Shown: positions 33,353 to 45,211, counted from the stretch's first letter. The stretch: 64,000 nucleotides of DNA from Aldrovandia affinis (GCA_029706075.1 JAINUG010000033.1:1736001-1800000), one strand, 5' to 3'. The notes: generated from the letters alone by a model not told the origin. Numbers and translations: made by a program.

Positions 33353-36215
33353 CTATGTTTGGCAGTAAGCTAGGCTGAAAAGATATGTTTTTAATCTACA
33401 CTTAAAAATTGAAACTGTGTTCGAATCCCTAACATGCCTTGGTAAACCGTTCCACAACAGAGGAGCTCTAAAAGAGAAGGCTCTACCACCAGCTGTGCTC
33501 TTCAAAATTCTAGGGAGTAATAGATGGCCGGCTTCTTGTGAACGAAGCAGTCGTGTCGGTTTATAGGGGGCAATCATTTCGGTCAGATATAAAGGTGCAA
33601 GTCCGTTTACTGCTTTAAAAGTTAGCAACAGTACTTTATAATCAGCCCGATATTTAATAGGAAGCCAATGTAGTGATGCTAACACTGGAGTAATGTGCTC
33701 ATACTTTTTGGATCTAGTCAAAATACGTGCCGCTGTATTCTGTACTAGTTGAAGACTCTTTAGAGAGCTACTAGAGGAGCCGGATAATAAGGCATTACAA
33801 TAGTCTAGCCTCGATGCAACAAAAGCATGCATCAAGGTTTTAGCATCCTCTAATGACAGAAAGTGCCGAATTTTAGCTATGTTTCTTAGGTGAAAGAAAG
33901 CTACTCTGGAAGTGTTTTTAATATGAGTGTCAAATGTAAGGTCCTGATCAATAATAAAACCAAGGTTCTTAACCATAATACTTGATGTAACTATGCAATC
34001 ACCTGCATTTAACTGCAGATCCAACTTGTTCCTTAATTTTTGGGGCCCAAAACCATCATCTCTGTTTTATCTGAATTTAAAAGCAGGAAATTGACTGTCA
34101 TCCAGTTCTTTATATCAGAGATACAAGCCTCTAATTGAGTGAGTTTAAGTGTTTCACCTGGTTTCATTGATATGTACAGCTGTGTATCATCGGCATAGCA
34201 ATGGAAATTTACACCATGTTTACGAATAACATTACCGAGTGGTAGCAAGTATAATGAGAACAGTAATGGTCCCAGCACTGAGCCTTGTGGAATACCATAT
34301 TTAACCTGAGAGTAGTCAGAGAACTCTTGATCTAATTGCACAAATTGAAACCGGTCTAATAAGTATGATTTAAACCATGAGAGTGCCCGTCCACGCAAAA
34401 CCAACCAGGTTTTCTAGCCTATGAAGGAGAATCTGGTGGTCAATAGTGTCAAAAGCAGCACTTATGTCAAGGAGCACTAGAATAGAAACATAACCAGTGT
34501 CCAATGCTAACAGTAAGTCATTTACAACTTTAATAAGTGCTGTCTCAGTGCTATGGTTTGGTCTAAAACCTGATTGTAATGTTTCATATAGATTATTCGT
34601 TTTTAGGAAAGCAGTTAATTGTTGAGCTACAGATTTCTCTAAAATGTTTGACAAAAAGGGCAGATTTGAAATGGGCCTATAGTTCTTCAGATTAACAGGA
34701 TCAAGATTTGGTTTCTTTAGAAGAGGCTTGATTACTGCTACTTTTAAAGACCTAGGTACGCAACCCAATAATAGGGATGTATTTATGATATCTAACATGG
34801 GCTGGCCTAGCACAGGCAAAAGCTCTTTAATAAGCTTTGTTGGTATGGGGTCTAACAGACATGTAGATGATTTGGAGGACATAACCAGTTTACTGAATTT
34901 GTCCAGATCCAAGGGAGTGAAAAACTCAAGGGTCTCTACGCAACCCTGCTCCTGATAGCCCTGTGCTATCTCGGCAGTTGGAGTGCTAGATATTGGAGTC
35001 ATTTTCATAATTTGTTCTCTGATTGTCTCAATCTTATCAGTAAACGAGTTCATAAAGTCATTTGAATTATAGCTAGAAGGATAACTGATGGAAACTGAAG
35101 ACTGTTTTTTTGTCAGTTTAGCTACCGTGTTAAATAGAAATCTTGGGTTGTTTTTATTCTGGTCAATTAGTTTCGAGAAGTACGATGACCTAGCTGTAGT
35201 AAGAGCGTGCTTGTATTCGATGAGGCTGTCCTTCCAAGCAGAGCGAAAAACCTCTAAATTGGTAGAGCGCCATCTGCGTTCTAATTTTCTGGAAACTTGT
35301 TTAAGGGCACGGGTATGGTCGGTAAACCAGGGTGCAAGTTTCTTCTCACTGCATTTTTTCTCTTGAGGGGGTGCGACCGCATCAAGTGTATTCCGTAAAA
35401 TGTGATTTAACGCATCAGTTTGATGATCAATTGACAAAAGGCTATTTGGGTCCTGACTTGATACTAAGGATTCGGGAAGTAAGTTTATAAGTTTTGAAGC
35501 CGTCAATGAATTTATAGAGCGGCTGGAATAGTATTTAGGTTCCGATTTAATAGAATATTTACCTGAATTTCAAAAGAAATCAAAAAGTGATCCGATAGTA
35601 CAGGATTATGGGGAGACACAATGATATTCTCGACATCGATACCATAGGATAAAACTAAATCTAAGGTATGATTGTGGCGGTGGGTTGGTTCAGATATATT
35701 TTGAACAAAACCGACAGAGTCAATAATAGCTGCAAAAGCCAGTCCTAAAGGGTCACTGTCATTATCAACATGTATGTTGAAATCTCCAACAATCACAACT
35801 TTATCCGCCATAGTTGCCAAGCTTGATAAAAACTCTGCAAACTCGGAGAGAAAAACAGTATACGGTCCAGGTGGTCTATAAATAGTTATTAAGAGGAAGG
35901 ATTGCACTGAGGTAACTAGATCTTTTGACCGTCCAGAAAGCATAGAAAGCGATTCAAAAGAGGAGAACTTATCCCCACATTTAGGTGTAAAACTAAATTT
36001 TGTCGAAAAAATCACAGCAACACCGCCCCTCTACCGGACAGACGCGGCGCTTGGCAGCTGGCATAACCATCGGGAGATGCCTCATTAAGTGCACTGTATT
36101 CGTCAGGCCTAAGCCAGGTTTCAGTGAAACTAATCAGGTCAAAACTATGGTCGGTGATTGTTCGTTCACAAGAACTGCCTTGGGGAAAGTGATCTAACAT
36201 TTAACAATCCACATT
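33353..36215 (-). pseudogene. LINE ORF2: APE endonuclease and reverse transcriptase
   Basis: This protein nicks the target and copies element RNA onto it. N-terminal endonuclease: NVRSLSPK (about 36210), DLISFTETWL with the catalytic Glu, ITIYRPPG, VVIVGDFNIHVD with the DxN, DLVLSYGIDV and LSDHFLISFE with the terminal SDH. RT: KNYRPISNLPFLSNILEKSV, QSGFRPNHSTETALI, LVLLDISAAFDTIDHQIL (motif A), [17 protein letters not shown] (motif B), [10 protein letters not shown] (motif C), then SRLDYCNALLSG, LHWLPIKYRADYKVLLL and the C-terminal KCRLKTYLF. All catalytic residues are present. Frames change near 36020, 35513, 34395 and 34045, each apparently by one base. Confidence 0.92.
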
Positions 36216-37531
36216 TAAGATGCGTCTTACTACAGGCAACACTTACTGCAGGCTGAGAGGTTTTAATATAAATAAGCTAGCAGACAGTGGTTTAGGACCA
36301 GAAGTCTGCTGCCTGGCTAGCGCTCTGAGAGGTCATAAATTTTGCGAATTTATACTACGGGATAATGTTCTAGATCAGGGGTGTCCAAACTACGGCCCGC
36401 GGGCCAACTGCGGCCCGCGGTCCATTTTTAATTGGCCCGCGGCCGCATTCCAATATAATGGAATATGGCCCGCGCATGAAACTTGCACTTGACTGAGTTG
36501 TAATTCTTAGTTTCACCACTAGTGGAGCCACCCGTATTCATTGAACACTCCGCGAAATAAACGAACGGGTCTCAGCTTTTTTCGCGTAGCACCTCCCCCC
36601 CCGTCGACAGAAAATGGAGCGCCCTAATAGTGGCCCAGCCTTTCGTATATTTTTCTGTATTTGGCCCTCAGTGGAAAAAGTTTGGACACCCCTGTTCTAG
36701 ATAATAGAAGAGAACCTCTCCAGTTCGGGTGGAGTCCGTCTCTCTTCAGTAAGCCAGGCTTTCCCCAAAAAGTAGGCCAATTGTCTATGAAGCCCAAGTC
36801 GTTGTCAGTACACCAGTTAGCCATCCAGCGATTTAGCAACGTGAGTCTACTGTAGACTTCGTCACTCCTACGGGTAGGGATAGGGCCAGAGATAATTACT
36901 TCCCGACTGAGTGTTTTAGCGAGCTTACACACCGAAACAAAATTATTTTTAGTGATCTCCGACTGCCTAAGTCGGACATCGTTGGTGCCAGCGTGATAAT
37001 AATTTTAGAATATTTACGATTATTCTTAGCTAGCACCTTTAAGTTTGCCTCCACGTCGGTAGCTCTGGCCCCAGGCAAACATTGGACTATGGTCGCTGGT
37101 GACTCTATCCTCACGTCTCGTAAAATGGAATCGCCAATTATCAGAGCTTTCTCAGTAGGTGTATTACTGAGTGGGGAAAAAACGATTCGAAACGTGAGTT
37201 AGGTGTATGACCTCCTTGGGGACGGCGACTATGCCTCCCCTCGAACCGTGACAAAAGCACCTTGCTGCGAAGGTTCTGCTGGGGGAATAGCACTAATGTC
37301 TAGGCTATTTAAACTCCCTGGTGCGTCCGGCGCTAACAGAAAAGACTCTATGTAACTCTCTCCTTCCTGAATCTGGCGAAGCGTCCGGGTGCGGTCCTCA
37401 AGCTCAACTATTTTCTGCGCCAATTCTAAATTAAGTTCACACTTCCTACAAATACCAGTTACGTTAAACTTGGCGTCAGAACTAACACTAAACATATTGC
37501 ACTCCAAGCAGGAAACAAGGGAGGAAGCCAT
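36216..37531 (-). pseudogene. LINE ORF1: CxxC motif, coiled coil and GDS esterase, split by a MITE
   Basis: ORF1 proteins of CR1/L2 LINEs bind the RNA, and some carry an SGNH esterase of uncertain role. Start MASSLVSC at 37531. Two CxxC pairs (Cys 8, 11, 28 and 31) are followed by a short coiled-coil-like stretch (LELAQKIVELEDRTRTLRQI). The esterase shows block I ALIIGDSILRD (about 37135, catalytic Ser in GDS), a block III-like HAGTNDVRL (about 36985) reached after a one-base shift, and block V KRDGLHPNWRGS (about 36730) with the Asp and His of the triad. A hAT MITE at 36376-36694 interrupts the C-terminus shortly after block V. The first frame also stops at 37229. Not functional. Confidence 0.85.
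36368..36702. mobile_element. hAT MITE with perfect 8-bp TSD, inserted in LINE ORF1
   Basis: TTCTAGAT is duplicated at 36368-36375 and 36695-36702. The 319-bp insert has 16-bp perfect terminal repeats CAGGGGTGTCCAAACT at 36376-36391 and the complement ending at 36694. An 8-bp TSD and CAGGGGT...ACCCCTG ends are the hAT signature. The interior has GCGGCCCGC-type repeats (36395-36445) and no coding capacity. Confidence 0.95.
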
Positions 37532-37735
37532 GGTCGAATTCCTTACCGTAATGTTTTCTTGGGTGTCGAACAGAAAACCACGGTGCTCGAGTCCCGTATG
37601 GGTTGGTTAGTTAGGAATAACCGAAAAAGATTAAAAAATAGAAAAGAGTTTTGTATCCAAATCAGTATAAAAGTGTAGAAAATGCGGGCAGCGAAAACCT
37701 GGAGCAGCAGTTACTACAGCGCGCGTCGCGTTCAA
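37532..37735 (-). other. LINE 5' leader
   Basis: Sequence upstream of the ORF1 start, ending in CpG-rich CGCGACGCGCGCTGTAGTAA (37714-37733 read on the minus strand). L2-type LINEs have an internal promoter here. The boundary is set by the drop in GC at about 37735, so it is approximate. Confidence 0.5.
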
Positions 37736-39738
37736 AATGGAAACAGGAAAACATTGATACAATGTATTATATGATAGATATATGCAATGTTTCTCCATTA
37801 TTAAAACACATTCTTTTATGTTATGGAAATTGTGCATCATGTACAACCCAATGCATCAAAGCTTACACTATTGTCTTTAAATTATAATAAAACTGTTGGC
37901 ACCTTAAAAGCAATGCTTAGCAGTATCTTTTTTAATGCAATAGAGCATTATTCAGTTATTGTTTTTTAGATATACTGCATGCAAATGCATTTTATTCCCT
38001 CCCCTTTACTCTCATTAGAAATCAAAGCTGTAATTTAACTACACAGCAATGTTTGTATTTACCGCATACTGCACTAAAGAGCATATATGTATTTATTAAT
38101 ATATTGATTTACCAACTATTTCTATTATTAATATTATTATTTGAATTAACCAATAGTAGTAATCTAGTTTAGATTATATAGCATATGTCTGATATGCTGT
38201 CATTATTTCAACAATATGCAGACTAGGTTATTATATTTCAACCCTTTCTTTAAAAAATGGCCTCTCTATCATTCTCTAATTGCATGCACCATGCAATAAT
38301 GTGTTTTTGTGTGTGTCTTTATGTGTGGTCATGTGTGTGTGTGTTGTTCGAGTTGCAAGGCAAAGCAGACCAGCAACAGTTCTAGGAACGCTGGTATTGG
38401 TCGCATTAACATACATAGATTTAATATTTATTTAGTGAGTTGGTAGGCAGTAGAACCCAATTTGTCAGTGCAAATAACAGACAAACAACAATTTTAGAAA
38501 TAATGTGAAATATTGAAATATCAAAATATATCAATTGATGGTCTATAAAAAAGTTAATTAGTAAAGTGATTTATTAATAAACATACTAAAACACTCTAGA
38601 AATGAAAGAAACAATAAGAACGGAGATGACTAAACATTTAAGTTGGGTTATTCGGAAGGTCCTGAAACCATACCGACAAGTAGTTCATATCACATGTATT
38701 AATACTTGTTAGTACATCATTAACATACTCTCACTAGTAGGTAAATCAGTCTCATATCTGGCAATAATAAAGAAAGAAAAGGGGATGTTTCTTTAAATAT
38801 ATTACAAGTAATTCAACTTAATAAACATACATTGCAACTTAATAAATTCAATAAGGACATGTTATGACAATATTCAATCCTATTTGATGCCAGTGATTAA
38901 GTATCAAAAAAAGTTGATACTTAATGACTCAAAGGAGGACCAGTCCTGGATCCATGTTGCAGCTAGTCAGCTGGGCTTGGAGGAGGTGAAATTCCAACTA
39001 TTTTTGAGGAGGCCTTTGAATGGGCATGTAGTTGTAACTTCTCACTTGAAACACGCAAGAGAAGTTCTTCTACAGGACTGGACGCAGGCATTCACAAGGC
39101 ACAGGATTCAGGAGCTTCCTCAGCTGAACTTGGGATGCTTCTTCTCAGAAATCAGTCGCACACGATTAGATGCATGTCTCCTCAGGACAGTTCTCACCCT
39201 CTGTGCTGGATCAATGTGTGTCCTGTCAGGAAAGCTGTCACCCTTGGCACTGTATTGGATCTGTGTATTGTCCTTTTACTCCCAGATCAAAGGGTGCCAA
39301 CATCCACACCAACAGTTTGGCCAACAGGTGAGCTAATGGTCTTCACCAGCATTGTCTTCAGGCTCACATCATACCTGCTTGTGAGCCTGGAGATTGTGGT
39401 TGAGGGTTTACAACACCCCTCCTTTGATGTCCTTCTCTTGGCAGTTTAAGGCATCGGAGTGATGTCTGAGGCACTGTTCCAGTTATTATGAAGTTATTAG
39501 GTCTTTGTCCCCAACAGTCACAATACAACATGGCCATGCATGTGCTACACTACACTTAATACACTGTTCAAACAAGCAGAAAAAAAGCTTTCATTGGTGA
39601 TATCTGGTCCTGCATCACACTCAGTGCTCATCTTTGGGTAAAGGCCAGGATCAGAAAACATATTGTGTTTTCCCATTTTGTGGAAAAATCTTAAATTGAT
39701 CCAGAGTCAGTGCTTTGAAACACTATCTATGTAATGTC
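37736..39738. other. Mostly unique AT-rich DNA
   Basis: No transposon recognised apart from the open frame listed separately. It has AT-rich sequence with a TG tract near 38300-38345 and a short hairpin (AAGTATCAA / TTGATACTT, 38898-38922). Confidence 0.5.
38884..39336 (+). other. Unassigned 150-codon open frame
   Basis: The predicted peptide has a charged first half (DSKEDQSWIHVAASQLGLEE) and a hydrophobic, cysteine-containing second half (CLLRTVLTLCAGSMCVLS). I recognise no domain. Its composition is closer to coding than that of its AT-rich surroundings: GC rises from about 30 to 50 percent between 38930 and 39450. That rise makes an old retroposed or transposon-derived fragment more likely than a host gene. 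No splice context or poly(A) tract is evident. Confidence 0.25.
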
Positions 39739-40279
39739 CAGGGGCTCTCAAACTCAGTCCTGGGGCCCCCATGTGTATACTGGTTTTTGTAACAACCAAT
39801 CTCTTGATCAATTAAGGTTTTTGAAAACATGTATTCCATAATTGTTTCCTTAAACTTATTTTAACACAGACTCGTTGGCATTTGCTTTGTATTTGAACTT
39901 TTAATTTTCCACAAATTATTTCAGTGACCAGGTGTCCACACTTTCAACAATTACGATCCCACTGATTTCACCTGCCAGTCTATAATTGGATCAAAAATAA
40001 CTGGATCAACCTCTTTTTAAAGGAATCATTTTCCATTTGGCACATTATAGAAAATTAAAGCATTGATCTGACTGATTAAAAGTCCTGGAATGTGAAAATG
40101 GGACATTTATTCTTATAGCTATTTTTGACATAATGTGGCCTTATGAGGGTAGACATTAAAATAGTCTAATTAAGTACAATTAAGAGCTTGTTCAAATTCA
40201 GAGGTTGCAGTTGAAGTTGGAATGAAAACCAGCATACACAGGGGGCCCAGTACTGAGTTTGAGAACCCTTGCTAAAGTC
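39731..40279. mobile_element. hAT-like MITE, 533 bp
   Basis: Ends CAGGGGCTCTCAAACTCAGT (39739) and, inverted, ACTGAGTTTGAGAACCCTTG (to 40271). The inner parts also pair (GGGGCCCCC...TATACTGGTTTT against AAAACCAGCATACACAGGGGG). Outside are GTAATGTC and CTAAAGTC, which match at 6 of 8 positions as a decayed 8-bp TSD would. No coding sequence. Confidence 0.82.
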
Positions 40280-42285
40280 TACTCGAAGCTCATCAGATAA
40301 AATGTAAAAAGTTGCATACCTGTTGGATCTACCAAAGTCCTCAAAAACATTTAAAGTTAATTTTAGTTAAGTTAATGGCCAGGGAGAATTTAAGGTTTTT
40401 TGGGGAGGGATGGGGGTAAGTTTTTACATTTTTTAAATGCATTATTATTCCATTCTGTATGCCAGATAATGGGATTTCAGGTGAAACTGTTTTGGTTTAT
40501 AACTCATGGTTACTATTATTTTGTTTGTTTACAGGTTTATGAACTTTGCATCCTATAGAAAGGGATCAACAACAGTTGTGTCTTGTCGGTTTTATCAGAT
40601 AATCATTAGTTCACCCAATATCGAATCCGTTCAGAGTGCTTGGTATTCTTCCCAGGTGTGAGATTGACTGAAATGCCAATATGTCCTGTAATTTCCAGCA
40701 GCCACTTCAGCATGAATACTGAGGCCCTTTTCAATGTGCTGCTACATCTGGAAAATCAACAGTTTCAGAAAACTTCATCTGGCTGGCAGTGATCTGGGCG
40801 CTCTCTCTGGAGCCCTGCTCTGGGCTGCAGCATACTAATGAAGGACTGTCACAAGCACTGGTGCTATGAGATGGGCTCCCTGTCATAGAGCTGGCAGCTG
40901 AGATCCTGAAATAAAACAGCAATGCACGCACACACACATTCCATCCACACACACACACTCACCCCCCACACATGCATACACATGCAAACAGACACACACA
41001 CACACTCGAACACGCATGCACGTGCACACAGACATGCCACATGCACACACACACATGCACACACTCCCACATGCAAAAACGCACACACACGTGCACACGA
41101 CATATATACACACAAACACAAACACACACACACACACAGAAACATACACAACATGCACATGCTCACAAACATGAGAATGCATGTGTGCATATAAGCACTC
41201 ACACCCAGAAACACACAAATTTATGCCCCACAACACCCTGGTAAAGTTTATTCTGTGCATTGAGTCCTCTCCCAGTGGAAATAAAATCTAGATCTTTGTA
41301 AAAAACTGTGGCATTGGCCGGAGGATCACAAACCTGATATTCTCCCCATTATTGCAGATGTTTCAGGTATGTTCCCATTGTATAGACAGTTCTTTCACAT
41401 AAACCCTGGATTGTTTGCAAGTGCCCAGATGATAGGGGGTCACTGTCCAAGATTTCACATCCCTCCAACTGGCCACAAAACTATGAGCACTCTTTTTGAC
41501 AGGGTCCTAGGTAAGCCAGCGGGTAATTGGCACTCATGCCCAGCTGTCACTCCTCAATGCCAGGCAGCTCATCACAGAGCAGCACCATGCTGCCGCCTAC
41601 GCTTCGCCCAATCTCCCATCTCCAGATCCTCTGTACAAACAACTTCTCAAACATTCACGGTGTATGCTGCTTAGGAACGCTTTGTCATCCTTCTAATTGT
41701 ACCACCAGGAAGATGTTCCCTGGCCATGACAACCACCCTGTACAGTCATCAAAATATATATTTGATGTCTTCTTATTGTATTAGTGCAGCAATCATAAAA
41801 GGGCTGTGGTCATGCCCTGTCGCCACAACAGGTTCACTGCGTAAAGGCCTCAAAGGCAAGGCGTGACTGACAATGTTATGCAGTCAATCTTTCATGAAGA
41901 CATATACTGTGACCACCTCTCCTGGATTATGAATTTGTGCTTTCTTCCTTGACACCAATCATTTGTAAATGCACACTTAATCTGTGTATCCAATGGGTAG
42001 TGCAAACATGATGGGTTACATTAGTCACACATGTCTGGTAATAATTTACATTGTGCACAATGAACAACTTGCTGGGTCAAAACAGGTGGAGGGTCAGATG
42101 CTTGAATTGGCAGCTAATTGTGGAAAAGAGCAGCAATCTTTATCATGCAGGAATGAGTTGCCAATTTGATCGTCAAGGAAGAAAATGGTGTCCGAGCAAG
42201 GTTTTCCTCTTCATAAACTTGTTCACCTGCAGTATGGCAAAAATTCCAATGCCCCCACCCCCAAAATGGATAAAAATGTATATAC
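40272..42285. other. Unique DNA around a CA-rich tract
   Basis: Apart from the CA tract no repeat is recognised. The frame at 41369-41674 (101 codons) has no domain. Confidence 0.45.
40921..41215. repeat. Long cryptic CA-rich simple repeat
   Basis: About 295 bp of interrupted CA/CACG/CATG units. All long open frames here, on both strands (His/Thr-rich plus, Cys/Val-rich minus), come from the repeat and are not genes. Confidence 0.9.
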
Positions 42286-42785
42286 TGTGGCATCCCAAGG
42301 GGTTGCATGAGGAAATGGCTGTCTGGCCCTTTAACTCTTTGAGCCACTAGAGCCATCAGGACTACAGCTCCCAGCAGCCTGCAGTCCTGATCCTGATTAC
42401 CAGCTGAAGCAAGTGAAGAAATTGGTACTTCTGGAGTGTGAGTGTGAGTGTGAGAGTGATAAAGGATTGTTTTGCGGAATCATGTAAAAACCCTGTGTGT
42501 GTAACAACTACTGATTGTATGAGGACCTGGACTGGATTAACAGCATTGGATTATAGACAAAGACAACGAGAGAAGGATTGTGGACTGTATATGTTTTCGT
42601 TTCCCTGATTACCCATCCTTTTTTGTGTGTTTTGTCAAGAATTCAGTTAATACAATTATCGTGTTATTTTGAATACTGCCTCCTCCGGATTCGTCAATTG
42701 CCTACGCCCTCTGAAAAGGTCCTCGAGTGTCACCCCACCCCCAGTGGCACTACAATACATATGGTGTTTTATTGGTATCAGAGCT
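42286..42785 (+). mobile_element. Probable LTR with adjacent primer-binding-site-like sequence
   Basis: A sequence starting TGTGGCATCCC (42286) and ending GCACTACA (42754) has the TG...CA form of an LTR. It is followed by TGGTATCAGAGCT at 42773-42785, which resembles primer-binding sites matching the 3' end of an initiator-Met-type tRNA. About 470 bp is a normal Gypsy LTR length. No gag or pol follows, so the internal region is lost. An 18-nt spacer before the PBS-like site is longer than usual. Confidence 0.45.
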
Positions 42786-42789
42786 AGTA

Positions 42790-44830
42790 TGTCAATGAGT
42801 AACTCTGCTTTATTCTTTTCTTTACAGGAGAGAGGAGGGAGTGAGGCAGCTATAGTCAGTATCACAGTGAACAAAAGTGTTAATAACAGAGGAAGAGTGG
42901 GGAAAAAACCCATGACAATATAAATGTGTCCAGTCCATTCCCACAAAAGGCAGACCTGAATCACACCAGCTACAAATACAACACTCACTACAGGATTAAA
43001 TAACAACACCAACAATGCCATTAATAGCTCTGCCAGCTTAAAGCAGTATTGTAGTTTGGCTTAAAGTGATGAAAGAATACTTTGTTTAGATTTGCATAAT
43101 TCTCTAATATATCAAAAAGTCTTTGAAGGTCTCTGTGGCAATTCCATCGTTAAGAGTACTAATCACGTAACATTTGATACATTGATCGATTGTGATTTGT
43201 AGATACATCATTGAGGACATTATATTCTGCCAAAAAACATGCTGTGTATGCACTATTACCACTGTAGGATCAATCTTGGACTGTGCAACATTATCTTCTA
43301 TGCCATATGGTAAATATGCAAATGATTCTAATTCCTTCACCACCCAATATATGTTGCATATTTACTTATTTACTGTTCAGTGAATATGCTTCATCTTGTT
43401 TGTCTTTCTAACTTTCTGAAGCCAATGAGAGCCAACAGTCATGTCTCATTTATTTAGGAGCATCAAGGCTGAGGTGTTGCCAAAGCAGAGACACAGCTGG
43501 AGAGGTTATTTATTTATTTTTCGCTCTCTCGGCAGCTAATGCCAGAGACTCCACAAACACAAACCCCAACAAGCTGTGCACACATTTGACCTGTTTTACC
43601 GTCAGCGCAAATTCAAACTCCTCGTCACGGGTGTCCAAACCTGAGCAGAGCGAGATGGTCTCACACTCATCCCTTTGTTTGAAGGGGCCTCTGCCAGTAT
43701 TTGAAGAGGTTTGTCCTTCAAAGATTCGTTGAACCAGCACCAGCAGATAATTGCTCTCATGTTGTTGATACTCTCATTGTATGTTCCATAGATTGTGAAG
43801 TTGGCGTCACCAAAAAACGTATTTATGCTTTCGCAAGGGACCTAATCCGTTTAAATAAACTTTGGAGAGTAATTTCGCTACACGTGCTCTCTGGGAACAG
43901 GTTTTGCCGTGGACAGATTTCTTCCTTTCTTTATTTTTCTCATTTACCATGGAGTGTGGACACGCCCGGGGAAATTTGAGGCATGCTGATTTTCGATGCC
44001 ATTTGTAATGGGGTCGTGTATTCATAAATAAATGTAGAAATTGTGGGAAAAAATGTAATCTGCCCCACTTTCCACACGCAAGTAATATTTCACAGACTGA
44101 ATGTTTGCATATGAGTAATCAAGCTGCTTCCATGATATATAGATCTGAAGGGGACTACACCATCCCTCTTTGCTTGTATGGATTATGATCTTTATTGTCT
44201 GCTCCTGCTTTCCTGTAGAGATAATCCCTACAGGCCACTCATAATCCACTTATGAGAAAAGGTTGCAGTTGCTAATTATATAAAGCCAGCTTCTGCTAAT
44301 TAAAGGTATGGGACCTGTTGCCCATTATCACTTTAATAATATAAAGACCTTAATGGAATCTGATAATGGTGATCGACTACTGCTACTGCCTGTTTTGCCC
44401 ATTTTACACGTTTTGTGTTAATATGTCGTAATTAGTTCATATTTCATGATTTATTTATAGAGCGATTTAGTCTCAAAGGAAAAGGACGTTTTTCATGCTA
44501 TATTGGCTCATAAATCCATTAATGTATACTCAAATACACAGTGCACATCATAGCATATTAAATTGCATTTCTATATTGTTATTGTTGTGCCTTTGAATAT
44601 CAAGCCCATTAGATTTATGTCAGTTCAATATTCTGTTCCTCTGCTTTGCCAATATGCACACAGATGTATTGCTTTTCATATAATTCGTTCCTGTAGACAT
44701 TTTGTTTCTGTGCAGTGGGAAGAAAGAGTAACACTTTTGTAGCAGACATTTTTTAATTAGTACATGATAGTATTAAAAACAAATATCAGCTACACACTGT
44801 AAAGACCAAGATTTCTTAGTGACTACAATA
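42790..44830. other. Unique DNA, no gene seen
   Basis: No repeat recognised. The 44260-44460 stretch is AT-rich with several TAATTA-type cores (GCTAATTATATAA, GCTAATTAAAGG, GTAATTAG) and ordered, non-repetitive sequence. It is a candidate conserved non-coding element, but this cannot be judged from one genome. Confidence 0.4.
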
Positions 44831-44832
44831 TA

Positions 44833-45211
44833 CACTACTGGTCAACACCCCCATTTACCAGTGTACAGATGTCCAAAGCTGGTAGAGATGTACACAAATA
44901 GACTCACAGTTGTATTAAGTCAAGGGGGGTGAATACTTATGGCTGTGGCTTTGTTGTGGCTTTGGGTCTGCCAGACCTCTTCCTGTCAGAGTTTCCTCCA
45001 GTTTCCAAGTGCCTTTTGATGGTATAGGTAACTACTCACCTCCAAAAAATGTACATTATTTTTCAGTTTTTGGTAACCGAAACTTTTTTCTTAACCTCTG
45101 GCAGTTTACCGCTTACCTTTGTACCAATTCAGGTTATTCACTGGACTTGAACTGCTTAAATTGCATTAAAACTGGAAAATGGGGGTGTTCTAAAACTTTT
45201 GACCGGTAGTG
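44833..45211. mobile_element. Tc1-like MITE (379 bp) between TA dinucleotides
   Basis: Left end CACTACTGGTCAACACCCCC and, inverted, right end CACTACCGGTCAAAAGTTTT then AGAACACCCCCATTTTCC. The left end lacks about 12 bp that the right end has. TA at 44831-44832 and 45212-45213. Its interior (44862-44941) is an inverted near-copy of part of the neighbouring Tc1 remnant. Confidence 0.78.

Larger units (their letters stand above)
32645..37735 (-). mobile_element. Nearly full-length L2/CR1-group LINE with esterase-type ORF1
   Basis: About 5.1 kb on the minus strand. The 3' end is AAAAGCGCTATACAAATAAA then TTGATTTGATTTGATTTGAT (32641-32680). A GC-rich 3'UTR (32680-33352) precedes ORF2 (33353-36215) with RT and APE-type endonuclease. 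ORF1 (36216-37531) has a zinc-knuckle-like N-terminus and a GDS-esterase domain. A roughly 200-bp leader ends near 37735 in a CpG-rich stretch (CGCGCGTCGCG). About six single-base shifts and one MITE insertion in ORF1 disable it. Few bases are otherwise decayed, so the insertion is relatively young. L2-group elements often lack TSDs, and none is evident. Confidence 0.88.

Noticed and set aside
40864..41260. Four open frames of 90-125 codons on both strands
   Set aside because: They all come from the CA-rich simple repeat and give His/Thr or Cys/Val runs. Frames open on both strands at once are expected there.
42656..43021. 121-codon hydrophobic minus-strand frame, membrane-protein-like
   Set aside because: It overlaps the probable LTR and its primer-site-like sequence. 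The hydrophobicity follows from T-rich codons and there is no domain or splice context.
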